A stretch of DNA of 64,000 bases from Actinomycetes bacterium (GTDB lineage: Bacteria > Actinomycetota > Acidimicrobiia > Acidimicrobiales > Acidimicrobilacustridaceae): NCBI GenBank assembly GCA_029782025.1, contig JAKOVR010000219.1:62001-126000 (forward strand). Reading direction: 5' to 3'. A program made the translations under genes and the position numbers. Below the pieces are notes generated by a model. The model was given only the letters and a program-made list of their open reading frames with translations. It did not search any database and was not told the origin of the DNA. Position 1 is the first letter of the stretch. Every line of letters starts with the position of its first letter. Of the stretch, positions 1 through 7,557 are shown piece after piece.

Positions 1-2480
1 TGAAGCGGGAGCTGTGGGCGAAGCTGCTTCGGCTTGCTTTTGGCGAGGGCTTCGTTGACGACACGGAGTTGTTCCTTGAGCACACCTATCTCGTTCTTTC
101 GGCCGAAGCGATCGCACACGCGGTAGTTGGCTTCGACCTCGCGCTACTGGCGAGCGAGCCAGCGAGGCTTCTCAGCGGTGCCGAGTTCGTCGAGCGGGGA
201 ATCGCTGGGGTCGTCGAATCCGACTTCTTCGATTGGCTTTGCCAATCGGAGGATGGGCTGAGTCTCGTGACCGCCATCACGCGCCGGCTTGCTCACTTCG
301 ACTGGAGCGCCACTATCGAGCATGACTTGTGCAAGGTGCTCTACCAAGCGGTGATCCCCGATGCCGAGCGCAAGCGGCTTGGCGAGTACTACACACCTGA
401 CTGGCTTGCATCCCGGATGGTCTCGGAGATCATCACAGAACCAACCACCCAGCGAGTGCTCGATCCGTCCTGTGGGAGCGGAACCTTCCTCTTCCACGCC
501 GTAACGAGGTGCATGGATGCGGTACTCGCTCAGGGCAAGAGCGTTGGTGACGCGATCGATGACGTGTGCGGCCGAGTGCTGGGCGTGGACATTCATCCGG
601 TCGCGGTAACCCTTGCGCGGGTGACCTACTTGTTGGCTCTTGGCACAGCTCGCCTCGTGGAGCGCAACGGTCCGTTGGCTCTGCCCGTGTACCTCGGCGA
701 CAGCCTGTTGCTCGACCAGGAGGGGGAGTTGTGGGACCACGGAGGCATTCGGGTGGAGACTCGCGATCACACGCTGCTGGCCGATGACTTGGTGTTTCCT
801 AGTTCGCTATTGAGCGACGCCGGTCAGTTTGACCGATTGATTGCGCAACTGGCGAGTCGAGCAACCAATCGACCTAAGGATCACTCAAAGGTTGGGAAGG
901 TCCCGCCTATCAAGGGCATCCTTGACAAGTACGGCGTGCAGGAGGAAGACCGAGAGGTCCTAACGAGTACCTTCGCTGTCTGGTGTGGACTGCACGACCT
1001 CGGGCGCAACCACATCTGGGGCTACTACATCCGCAATCGGGCGCGGCCTCACTGGTTGTCTCGTTCGGAGAATCGGGTTGACTGTCTCATTGGGAATCCG
1101 CCGTGGCTGTCGTATCGATTCATGCCCGAGGACTTCCGAAAGCGATTCGTGGCGATGTCTAAGGCCCGAGGCCTTTGGGGCAGTTCCTCGATTGCCACGA
1201 ACATGGACCTGTCGGGGCTCTTTGTCGCCCGATCGGTGCAGATGTACCTCCGCCAAGGCGGCCGCTTCGGTTTCGTGATGCCGCACGCTGCTCTCGGTCG
1301 TCCTCAGTTCGAAGGCTTCCGCACCGGCACCTGGCCGGCTACGAACGAGGAGCCAGCGTTCGCCAAGTTCGAGACTCCCTGGGACATGGACAAGGTCCAG
1401 TCAGTACCGGCCTACTTCCCAGTGCCAGCGTGCGTTGTCAAGGGCGTGCGCGTGAGTGGGACGGTGGAGGAGCCTTCCTCGGGGTTGGCGGGAGAGGTGG
1501 ATGTGTGGTCAGGCCAGTTGCCGGCGCCGGACTGCACATGGGCCGAGGCCGAGGCCTCCGTTGCTGTCGTCACGACCGAACTTGCGTTGCCAGGCGGAGT
1601 GGTCTCTCCGTATCTCGACAGGTTCAAGCAGGGCGCGGCACTCGTGCCGAGAGTCTTGGTGTGTGTTGAGGAGGTGTCGGCCGGCCCATTGGGGGGCGTC
1701 CCAGGGAGCAAGCGCGTCCGAAGCCACAGAACGAATCAGGAGAAGGCCCCGTGGAAGGGCGTAGCGAGCCTGCAGCGCGATGTAGAGGTCGAGTTTGTGC
1801 GGCCGATGCACCTAGGGCTGTCCGTGGCCCCCTTTCGACTGCTTGAACCGTGGAGTGTCGTGATTCCGTGGCTGGGGGATCGGCCTTTGTCTGTCGATGA
1901 GTTCGACCTGTACCCCGGAATCGATGGCTGGTGGGAAGAGGCGTCGGAGCTGTGGCACAGCAATGGAGGATCGTCGATGTCGCTCATGGAGCAGCTGGAC
2001 TACCAAGGGAAACTCACTGGACAACTGCCGGCGCCCCCGCACCGCATCGTGTACGTGAAGTCGTCAAGCTCGGCTGTATCAGCCCGCGTCGATGACCCGG
2101 CGGTCGTGATCGACAACGCGCTCTACTGGGCAGCGGTCTCGGGGCCAGAAGAGGGGCTGTACCTGGAAGCCGTGTTCAACTCCCGAGAGTTGACAAGACT
2201 TGTGGAGCCCCTCCTCTCTCGAGGGCAGTACGGTGCGAGAAATCTGAACAGGTACCTGTTTCAGCTGCCAATTCCGTTGTGGGACCCCGACAATGAGTTG
2301 CATGCCAAGCTGTCTGAAGCGGCGTCAGTTGCCGAAGGCATCGCGTCCGGCGTGGATATCGCCGGCCTTCAGTCCAGTGGCTGTCGGAGCCGCATCCGGG
2401 CGGAACTAGTCGCAACGGGAGTGATGGACTCGATCGACGCGCTTGTGCAGGAGCTACTTGGCTCGACGCCGGAGGAATAG
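1..2480 (+). CDS. N-6 adenine DNA methyltransferase, Eco57I/type IIG-like (5' partial)
   Basis: This is an S-adenosylmethionine-dependent adenine DNA methylase, probably part of a restriction or defence set extending to the left. The frame is open to the window edge (bases 3-68 have no stop), so the TTG at 69 is internal and the N-terminus is missing. GEYYTP lies near base 381, motif I (DPSCGSGTF) near base 462, and the catalytic NPPW motif near base 1095. That spacing is typical of the gamma-class enzymes of type I and IIG systems. The roughly 350 residues after NPPW resemble the target-recognition half of single-chain enzymes. No nuclease motif is obvious in the visible part. The gene converges on the integrase 13 bp away. 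Codon use is more A/T-rich than in the chromosomal genes, consistent with transfer. Confidence 0.85.
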   Translation, partial: KRELWAKLLRLAFGEGFVDDTELFLEHTYLVLSAEAIAHAVVGFDLALLASEPARLLSGAEFVERGIAGVVESDFFDWLCQSEDGLSLVTAITRRLAHFDWSATIEHDLCKVLYQAVIPDAERKRLGEYYTPDWLASRMVSEIITEPTTQRVLDPSCGSGTFLFHAVTRCMDAVLAQGKSVGDAIDDVCGRVLGVDIHPVAVTLARVTYLLALGTARLVERNGPLALPVYLGDSLLLDQEGELWDHGGIRVETRDHTLLADDLVFPSSLLSDAGQFDRLIAQLASRATNRPKDHSKVGKVPPIKGILDKYGVQEEDREVLTSTFAVWCGLHDLGRNHIWGYYIRNRARPHWLSRSENRVDCLIGNPPWLSYRFMPEDFRKRFVAMSKARGLWGSSSIATNMDLSGLFVARSVQMYLRQGGRFGFVMPHAALGRPQFEGFRTGTWPATNEEPAFAKFETPWDMDKVQSVPAYFPVPACVVKGVRVSGTVEEPSSGLAGEVDVWSGQLPAPDCTWAEAEASVAVVTTELALPGGVVSPYLDRFKQGAALVPRVLVCVEEVSAGPLGGVPGSKRVRSHRTNQEKAPWKGVASLQRDVEVEFVRPMHLGLSVAPFRLLEPWSVVIPWLGDRPLSVDEFDLYPGIDGWWEEASELWHSNGGSSMSLMEQLDYQGKLTGQLPAPPHRIVYVKSSSSAVSARVDDPAVVIDNALYWAAVSGPEEGLYLEAVFNSRELTRLVEPLLSRGQYGARNLNRYLFQLPIPLWDPDNELHAKLSEAASVAEGIASGVDIAGLQSSGCRSRIRAELVATGVMDSIDALVQELLGSTPEE

Positions 2481-2484
2481 GGGG

Positions 2485-2500
2485 CGGGTGCGTTCACCCG
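2485..2500. terminator. Short hairpin between convergent methylase and integrase
   Basis: CGGGTG and CACCCG form a 6-bp stem with a CGTT loop at the junction of the two convergent genes, overlapping the integrase stop codon. There is no T-tract. It is a plausible but weak bidirectional terminator. Confidence 0.3.
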
Positions 2501-3687
2501 GCGGCAAACAGGCGCTGCATCGGGCTGACGGCGGCCCCAACGGTGGGAGTCACGCGGTGGCGGTAGACCGTCTCCACCATGCGGGTGGTGGTGTGGCCGG
2601 CGAGGTCGGCGATCTGCTCGATCGGCACGCCTGCGTCCGAGAGCAGGCTGACGGCGGTGTGGCGCATCTCGTAGGGCTTCCAGTCGCCCCCGATCCCTGC
2701 CGCCTTTCCCCAACGCTCGAAGTAGTGGCGGAGGCCGGCGGGGTTGATCGGCCGGCCCGACGCAGTCGTGAAGACGAGCCCGAGGTCGTTCGCCCACTCG
2801 GGCCCCGCAGCGAGGCGTTCGGCGCTCTGCCGGCCCTTGTGATGGCGCAGGGCGGCGACAACGGGGGTGGGGAGGCCGAGCGAGCGTCGTGAGGCCTTGG
2901 TCTTGGTCGGGCCGAGAGCGAGCGTCTGTCGTTCGCCCTTGGGCTTGCTCGGGTCATTCGTGACCTTGAGCGTCTGCCGGACGTGGAGCACTCCGCCGTC
3001 GAGATCGACGTCCTCCCATCGGAGGCCGAGCAGTTCGCCCGGGCGGAGGCCGAGCATGATCGCGGTGATCACGAGCGCTTCGAGCCGATGGTCCTTGACC
3101 GCTTGCAGGAGCGCGGTCGCTTCCTTGTGCGTGAGCGAACGACGCTCGGCCTTCGGCTTGGTCTTGGCCGGGAGCTCCGCGATGCGTGCGACGTTGCGGC
3201 CGACCATCTCGTGCCGCTCGGCGTACGTGAGGGCGAGCGAGAGCGTCGTGCGCATCTCGACCAAGGTCGAGCGGGCGTAGCGCTCTGCCTTCGATCGGTA
3301 GAAGCGCTCGATGTGGTCGGCCTTAAGGTCGGCCAGGCGGTACTTGCCGAGCCCCGGGATCAAGTGCTTCCGAACGATGTGGCCGTGTTTGTCGATCGTG
3401 TTCGTGCTGTGGACCGATCCCCGAGCGGGAAGCACCTCTTCGAGCCAGTAGGTGAGGAGGCCGGCCACGGTCTGCGTACGATCGAGCGCGGCGCGGCCAG
3501 TGAGGAGGTCGGCTTGCAACGCTTGCAGCTTGCTGGCGACTTCCTCGCGCGTGCGGGCCGAGAGTCGGACCGTTCGGCCGTCGTCCATGGTCAGGGCCGC
3601 ACGCCATCGGTCGGAGGCGGCCTCGAAGTAGATCGAGCCCTCCCCGTTCCCGCGGCGCTTCGCTCGCGTGTTGCGCTTGGTGGCCAT
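2494..3687 (-). CDS. Tyrosine-type site-specific integrase
   Basis: This 397-residue phage-type integrase should catalyse integration and excision of the element. An N-terminal arm-binding segment (residues 10-65, GNGEGSIYF onward) and a SAM-like core-binding domain (about 72-165) precede the catalytic domain. Active-site residues visible are R215 (GLRPGE), a beta-hairpin Lys near 262-264, R342 (EMRHTA), H365 (LAGH) and Y375 (VYRH). The His that usually stands three before the second Arg is Tyr here (Y339), a tolerated variant. ATG 3687 is preceded by AGGAGGG lying inside the end of the upstream serine-recombinase gene. That gene ends 3 bp away, so the two are co-transcribed and probably translated together. 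Confidence 0.95.
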   Translation of the reverse strand: MATKRNTRAKRRGNGEGSIYFEAASDRWRAALTMDDGRTVRLSARTREEVASKLQALQADLLTGRAALDRTQTVAGLLTYWLEEVLPARGSVHSTNTIDKHGHIVRKHLIPGLGKYRLADLKADHIERFYRSKAERYARSTLVEMRTTLSLALTYAERHEMVGRNVARIAELPAKTKPKAERRSLTHKEATALLQAVKDHRLEALVITAIMLGLRPGELLGLRWEDVDLDGGVLHVRQTLKVTNDPSKPKGERQTLALGPTKTKASRRSLGLPTPVVAALRHHKGRQSAERLAAGPEWANDLGLVFTTASGRPINPAGLRHYFERWGKAAGIGGDWKPYEMRHTAVSLLSDAGVPIEQIADLAGHTTTRMVETVYRHRVTPTVGAAVSPMQRLFAAG

Positions 3688-3690
3688 AGG

Positions 3691-4371
3691 TCAACCCTCC
3701 TGCTGTGCGTTGGCGTCGTGGACGTAGCGAACGGTGGCGGGGTACCACGCCTTGCCGCCCTGGGCGGTGGGGATCCCGTCTGCGTTGAGGCCGCGTGCGA
3801 TCGCGGACCATCCCGAGCCGGCGGCGTGCTCGGCGAGGATGCGGCCGACGACGGTGGCGGGGAGTGTGGCGGGGCGGCCGAGCTTGGTGCCCTGGGCCCG
3901 CTTGGCGGCGAGGGCGGCCTTGGTGCGCTCGCCGATGAGCCGGCGTTCTAGCTGTGCGAACGTGGCCATGACGTTCGCCATGGCTTCGCCGCTGGGGGTG
4001 GTGGTGTCGACTCCGAGGTCGGCGGCGATGAGGCCCCAGCCCTTGCGGCTGGCGCGGTCGAGGAGACCGGCGGCGTCGTGGACGGAGCGAGAGAGGCGGT
4101 CGAGCTTGGCGACGATGAGGGCGGAGGCTTCGCCGCGGTCGAGGGCGTCGAGGGCGTCAGCGAGAGCTGGGCGGCCGCTCAGGCTCTTCCCGGAGACCCC
4201 AGCGTCCTCGTAGATGGCGGCGACGGTCCAGCCCTTGCGGGCGGCCTCCGCTTCGATGGTGGCCCGCTGGGCGGCGAGGCCGAGTCCGCTGTCGGCCTGC
4301 TCCGCGGTACTCACGCGGACGTAGCCGATCACGGTCGAGGCGGTGGCGGTGGTTCGAGCGGTGCGGGCCAT
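3691..4371 (-). CDS. Serine recombinase, resolvase/invertase family
   Basis: This 226-residue small serine recombinase has an N-terminal catalytic domain (GYVRVSTAEQ; nucleophile Ser21), the conserved LDRLSRS and GERTKAALAAKRAQG stretches, and a C-terminal helix-turn-helix around residues 175-215. The start is taken at ATG 4371 (MARTART...) rather than the far upstream ATG at 4743, because residues before MART are low-complexity and a palindromic site fills the upstream region. It is followed after 3 bp by the tyrosine integrase. The role could be resolution, inversion or regulation of the element. A resolvase plus a tyrosine integrase in one transcript is not a common pairing. Confidence 0.93.
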   Translation of the reverse strand: MARTARTTATASTVIGYVRVSTAEQADSGLGLAAQRATIEAEAARKGWTVAAIYEDAGVSGKSLSGRPALADALDALDRGEASALIVAKLDRLSRSVHDAAGLLDRASRKGWGLIAADLGVDTTTPSGEAMANVMATFAQLERRLIGERTKAALAAKRAQGTKLGRPATLPATVVGRILAEHAAGSGWSAIARGLNADGIPTAQGGKAWYPATVRYVHDANAQQEG

Positions 4372-4382
4372 GGACTGAGTAT

Positions 4383-4404
4383 ATAGCAAATGGTCATTTG
4401 CTAT
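4383..4404. promoter_or_regulatory. Perfect palindrome with central GT upstream of the serine recombinase
   Basis: ATAGCAAATG and CATTTGCTAT flank a GT dinucleotide, giving 10-bp perfect arms 12 bp upstream of the recombinase start. It is an A/T-rich island in GC-rich DNA. Small serine recombinases cut at a central dinucleotide inside an inverted repeat near their own gene, so this may be a crossover site, an autoregulatory operator, or both. Confidence 0.65.
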
Positions 4405-4739
4405 CAATCGGGACGGGGGAATGGGTTCGCGCTCCGGTTTCGTACATAGCCGGCCGGCGCTGGTTCGGGGTGGTGGGAGGTCGCGGCGGGCGCTGAGGCC
4501 GATGCCCCCAGGGGGTGCCGTCCTGACGAGCCGGGGGGGGACATTCGGAACACCTCTGGGGTGTTCCGCTCGCGCTCGCCCTAAAGAACCGACCGGCCCC
4601 TTCCCCTGCCCTGCCGCTTGGGAGCGAATGGCCTGGTCGTGGCGCCGGCGCTGAGCGGGGAGAGACACAGCCCGACCGGTCTGGGGTCGTGGTCCGAGCC
4701 CCCTGCCCGTCGCGACCCGCCCCCCGTGGTGGTGGCCGC
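4405..4739. other. Intergenic gap between the recombinase and small-gene modules
   Basis: This is 335 bp without a supportable gene. The only clear structure is the hairpin at 4546-4568; the rest is G/C-rich with no recognisable RNA or repeat. It separates two leftward transcription units. Confidence 0.5.
4546..4568 (-). terminator. Hairpin downstream of the small-gene operon
   Basis: CGGAACACC and GGTGTTCCG form a perfect 9-bp stem with a 5-base loop, about 170 bp past the stop of the 4740 gene and upstream of the recombinases. There is no T-tract, so it may instead be a protein-binding site. Confidence 0.45.
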
Positions 4740-5168
4740 TCAACGCTCAAGCGCGGCGACCACCAGGGCGTGGACGCGGCGGGCCTTGTCGGGGTCGGCC
4801 TTCGCCAAAGCGTTGAGGAGGCGCTGGGCGAGGGTGTGGTCCACGGTCAGGAGGGCACACAGCCCTCGGATGGTGTGGCCACCCGGGTCGTCGCCGGTCG
4901 GGGTGAGCGCGATGGTTTCGCCCAGGATGAAGGCGAGGTCGCAGGGTGCGAGGGGGACCAGCGGGGGTGTGTCCATTTCGGCTTCGAGCTGTACGTCGAG
5001 GGCGAGCAGGTTCCGGGCGGCGTGCAGGTCGGCCCGGGTAGCGCCACCGATGAGCTCGGCCTCGGCCGCGGTCACCTTCCGGCCGTCGTAGTGGCGCTGC
5101 TCGGTGAGCGGTAGGGATGGGTCGATTCGCACGTCGGCGAGGAGCGTGATGAGGTCGGGGTTCTTCAC
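4740..5168 (-). CDS. Uncharacterised small protein, paralogue of its upstream neighbour
   Basis: This 142-residue soluble-looking protein of unknown function starts at GTG 5168, which overlaps the TGA of the upstream gene (GTGA), so translation is probably coupled. The segment HYDGRKVTAAEAELIGG...RADLHAAR matches HWNGAAVTEAEARTLSR...RVDLDAAR in the neighbour, showing that the two genes share a domain. The second half is helical and ends in RRVHALVVAALER. It is the last gene of the leftward element operon. Confidence 0.7.
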   Translation of the reverse strand: MKNPDLITLLADVRIDPSLPLTEQRHYDGRKVTAAEAELIGGATRADLHAARNLLALDVQLEAEMDTPPLVPLAPCDLAFILGETIALTPTGDDPGGHTIRGLCALLTVDHTLAQRLLNALAKADPDKARRVHALVVAALER

Positions 5169-5704
5169 GGGGTTTCCCTTGGGAGGTGGGCGTTGGGCTC
5201 CAGGGTGGCGAGTTGGTCGAGGTCGCCGATGACGGCGGAGAGGGCGGCGAGGGCGCCTTCGATTCGGTGCCGGGTGGCGGCCGTAGCGGTGAGGTCGCCG
5301 GCCTCGATGGCGGCGAGTGTGGCGGCGAGCTGGTCGCGTAGCTCGCCCGTCTGGGCGTGGGTCAGGGGCATGGCCGGCTCTTCGTGCTGGGGTTCGCCCA
5401 TCTTGGCTTGTCCTTCGGCGGCGAACCGATGGCGAGCGGCGTCGAGGTCGACTCGCCGCATGCGGGAGAGGGTGCGTGCCTCGGCTTCGGTGACGGCGGC
5501 TCCGTTCCAGTGGACCCATTCGACGGGTGGCCGGTCGAGGTCGGGGCGGATGGTGCGGATGAGGGCGACGACCTCGGGGTCAGGGTTCGCCCTTTCGATG
5601 CTCACCGGTCGACCTTGCGGGTCAGGGGCGAAGGGGTCGGATGCGTTGTATGGGTCGGGAGTCTCCTCTTCGGCGGCGTGCGTGTTGAGACTGTCTAGGT
5701 TCAT
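5165..5704 (-). CDS. Uncharacterised element protein sharing a domain with the next gene
   Basis: This 179-residue acidic protein of unknown function has an N-terminal region rich in Asp/Pro, then the shared module (HWNGAAVTEAEA...RVDLDAAR, about residues 65-93), then a helical C-terminus (LRDQLAATLAAIEAGDL...). ATG 5704 is the first good start. It overlaps the following gene by four bases. A large imperfect inverted repeat lies 39 bp upstream and may control it. Confidence 0.7.
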   Translation of the reverse strand: MNLDSLNTHAAEEETPDPYNASDPFAPDPQGRPVSIERANPDPEVVALIRTIRPDLDRPPVEWVHWNGAAVTEAEARTLSRMRRVDLDAARHRFAAEGQAKMGEPQHEEPAMPLTHAQTGELRDQLAATLAAIEAGDLTATAATRHRIEGALAALSAVIGDLDQLATLEPNAHLPRETP

Positions 5705-5742
5705 TGCTCAAGTTCCTTGTCTGGTTCGCTTACTAGTTCTTG

Positions 5743-5779
5743 GGTCATGTGCGTCCGCTTCGATGGGACGTACATGACC
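5743..5779. promoter_or_regulatory. Long inverted repeat upstream of the paralogous gene pair
   Basis: Arms of 14 bp (GGTCATGTGCGTCC / GGACGTACATGACC, one mismatch) are separated by 9 bases. The motif CATGACC recurs just outside at about 5818. The site lies between the winged-helix gene and the 5704 gene. It is a good candidate for an operator bound by the neighbouring winged-helix protein, though a terminator is also possible. Confidence 0.55.
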
Positions 5780-5824
5780 GTGTGCATCGGTCGGCCGTGA
5801 CCGCTCGCACGGGACACCCATGAC

Positions 5825-6139
5825 CTATGCGAGGTCGCCGAGGTACTGCCCCCATGGGACGGTGCCCTTGTAGGTGTTCCTCCTGCCGCCCTGAGTCACC
5901 CTGGTTTGGATGCTCAGCCAGCCCTCGGCCTCGAGGGTGTCGAGGTGCCGGCGAACCTGACGGGGCGATAGGCCCGATCGCTTGCCGATGAGTTCTTGCG
6001 ACGGCCAGCAAACGCAGTTCGGGTCCATGCTGAGGCTGACAGCCCATGCGACGGCCCGTGTCGGGGCCGGCAACGTCGAGCTGTCGGCGATGGCGAGACG
6101 CCAGGCGAACACCTTCGAGAAGTCGCGCTTCCCTGGCAT
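5825..6139 (-). CDS. Winged-helix (HTH_36-like) DNA-binding protein
   Basis: This 104-residue protein contains a helix-turn-helix: WPSQELIGKRSGLSPRQVRRHLDTLEAEGWL (residues about 44-75), followed by a short wing (IQTRVTQGGRRNTYKG). Such proteins are common in actinobacterial integrative elements and plasmids, where related domains occur in replication initiators and regulators. The start is ATG 6139. It lies between the excisionase and the paralogous small genes on the same strand. Which role it plays here, repressor or replication adaptor, cannot be told from sequence. Confidence 0.75.
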   Translation of the reverse strand: MPGKRDFSKVFAWRLAIADSSTLPAPTRAVAWAVSLSMDPNCVCWPSQELIGKRSGLSPRQVRRHLDTLEAEGWLSIQTRVTQGGRRNTYKGTVPWGQYLGDLA

Positions 6140-6277
6140 GGCACCGCACCTACTTCGCGAGGAGGGGGTGACAGGGTTGGCTGTGCACGCGTGGGCGAGA
6201 ACGGCGCGTCATCTCGCTACCGTGGTCGTCGCTTCGTGCTGTCGCCCTCGGCCCCGCGATGGGGTCGGGGGCGGCGG

Positions 6278-6535
6278 TCATCCTGCGGCCTTCTGCTGGG
6301 CCGCCTCGGCGAGCTTGGCGGTCACGAAGGCGTCGACAGCGGCGGCGGGAATGCGGCGCGATCGTCCGATCGTGAACGAAGCCAGCTCGCCGGAACTGAG
6401 CAGCTCGTACAACTTCGCGCGAGAGATGGCGAGCATTGCCGCCACTTCGACAGGTGTGTAGCCGGCGCGTCCGCTGGTCGTGACGGCGCCGGACTCGGTG
6501 GCCCACCGCTGGGCGGTGGTCGCGTTCTTGGGCAT
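6278..6535 (-). CDS. Excisionase-like MerR/HTH_17 protein
   Basis: This 85-residue protein has the excisionase-family winged-helix signature GYTPVEVAAMLAISRAKLYELLSSGEL followed by the wing FTIGRSRRIPAAAVDAFV. It is the likely recombination directionality factor for the tyrosine integrase, binding beside the attachment site to favour excision, although the same fold also serves as a transcriptional regulator. The start is ATG 6535. It lies 60 bp after the unknown 6596-7207 gene and 138 bp before the winged-helix gene, all leftward. Confidence 0.85.
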   Translation of the reverse strand: MPKNATTAQRWATESGAVTTSGRAGYTPVEVAAMLAISRAKLYELLSSGELASFTIGRSRRIPAAAVDAFVTAKLAEAAQQKAAG

Positions 6536-6595
6536 CGCTGCTTTCCGGCCCTTCCCTTGTGGGAGCGGACGGAGGTCGAGCGGGAAGGGCCTTGC

Positions 6596-7207
6596 CTACG
6601 CGGCGATCAGGACCCGCTCTCCGTCCGGTGAGAACGGAGAGCGCATGGGCGGGCCGGTTGGCAAACAAGGTTGCGCGCGAAGGGTTTGGCCCGGATTCGA
6701 TCGGGGCTGATCGCTTGCGCGGTTGCGGCTGGGCGCTCCAAGTCCGAAGGGTGGGCTCCCCGCATCCACGCAGGCAGCAAGTGCGTTGTAAAGGCCGTCG
6801 AGCAAGTCGGCCCGTTCTTGTGCCGCCAGCGCGGCCCGATCAAGGGCCCGAGCGAGAGAATCCCGGTCGTTCGCCCTCGCCCGCTCCGCGACCGACTCAA
6901 GAACGCGGGCCCTTCGCTTGAAGTGTTCGATCGTGATGCGGACTAGCGAGAGTTCAAGCGGTCGCATGAGTTCATAGACGATCCGCTTCGAACCTTCGGG
7001 TGGCAAGTTGAGATCGTGTCGTCGGAGCAACTTCGAGAGGTCGGCTACCGCTCGCGCTCGATTGAGCTCCCATTCAGCGCGTTCGGCGCTCGACAGCCGC
7101 GACGCCGGCGCCCGCTCCGCCAATGCAAGCGCTCGTATCAGCTCAGCCCGAACGTGTTCGTGCTTGATCGGGCCAGTCTCCTGATGCTCGGGAGGCGCAA
7201 ACGACAC
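6596..7207 (-). CDS. Uncharacterised helical protein of the integrative element
   Basis: This 203-residue unknown is hidden inside a longer open frame that would run through the tRNA fragment and is not credible there. From GTG 7207 (VSFAPPEHQET) the sequence becomes protein-like: amphipathic Arg/Glu/Leu-rich helices (ELIRALALAERAP..., ITIEHFKRRARVLESVAER, RALDRAALAAQERADLLDGLY) suggest a coiled or helical bundle. The last 50 residues look disordered. No catalytic motif is visible. No ribosome-binding site is clear, so the start is uncertain. It is the first gene of the leftward operon, next to the attachment site. Confidence 0.55.
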   Translation of the reverse strand: MSFAPPEHQETGPIKHEHVRAELIRALALAERAPASRLSSAERAEWELNRARAVADLSKLLRRHDLNLPPEGSKRIVYELMRPLELSLVRITIEHFKRRARVLESVAERARANDRDSLARALDRAALAAQERADLLDGLYNALAACVDAGSPPFGLGAPSRNRASDQPRSNPGQTLRAQPCLPTGPPMRSPFSPDGERVLIAA

Positions 7208-7286
7208 CGTTGTAGTATGCCGTGGGCGACGAGAGTCGGCTAGGGGCAATACGGGTCGACCTGCGTCGAGCATCGAGGCCCCGAGC

Positions 7287-7310
7287 TGTGGGAGTAGTTG
7301 TGGGAGTAGT
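7287..7310. repeat. 12-bp tandem repeat beside the attachment site
   Basis: TGTGGGAGTAGT occurs twice head to tail, about 120 bp inside the tRNA fragment. Short direct repeats close to the core are the usual form of arm-type binding sites for tyrosine integrases. The assignment is by position only. Confidence 0.5.
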
Positions 7311-7432
7311 CGACCGTGGAAGCGGGCCGACGACGGTGGACCGAGGTGGACGGCTGAGAGCGCTTGACCTGCGGCGACGGACGCCAGACGACGGCGGTCA
7401 ACACTTCTCGGCTCGGTCGCATCGAAGAGGCC

Positions 7433-7460
7433 GTGGGTTCGAATCCCATCACCTCCACCA
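7433..7460 (+). other. tRNA 3'-end fragment, probable attR
   Basis: A T-arm (GTGGG, loop TTCGAAT, CCCAT), the acceptor strand CACCTCC, discriminator A and CCA are present in order, but no D-arm, anticodon arm or matching GGAGGTG acceptor strand lies upstream. It is therefore only the 3' part of a tRNA. Integrating elements leave such a copy at their far end. The identity may extend some bases left of 7433. Antisense translation of this stretch gives the familiar spurious peptide GFEPTASS. Confidence 0.75.
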
Positions 7461-7557
7461 TCGGTGGCCTGCGGCTTCGTGCCGCGGCCGGCGATCTGGG
7501 ACGCGGTCTGCGGGTGGTGAGGCCTCGACGGTGTCGACGAGGCATCGGCGGTGAGGG

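Larger units (their letters stand above)
1..7460. mobile_element. Right part of a tRNA-targeted integrative element
   Basis: This block is visibly less GC-rich than the rest of the window. It holds a DNA methylase, a tyrosine integrase, a serine recombinase, an excisionase-like protein, a winged-helix protein and several unknown small genes, and it ends at a tRNA 3'-end fragment at 7433-7460. That fragment lies on the + strand with its CCA end outward, as expected for the distal (attR) copy of an element integrated into the 3' end of a tRNA gene. The intact tRNA and left boundary should lie left of base 1. No conjugation or replication gene is recognisable here. The exact boundary is inference. 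Confidence 0.75.

Noticed and set aside
4372..4743. Longer N-terminus for the serine recombinase
   Set aside because: It would run through the palindrome and low-complexity sequence; family members begin close to the GYVRVST motif.
7380..7460. Complete tRNA gene ending at 7460
   Set aside because: No D-arm, anticodon stem-loop or GGAGGTG acceptor strand could be found upstream of the T-arm.
7240..7545. Frame giving MVEVMGFEPTASSMRPSR
   Set aside because: It is antisense to the tRNA 3' fragment; such GFEPT peptides arise wherever tRNA ends are translated backwards.
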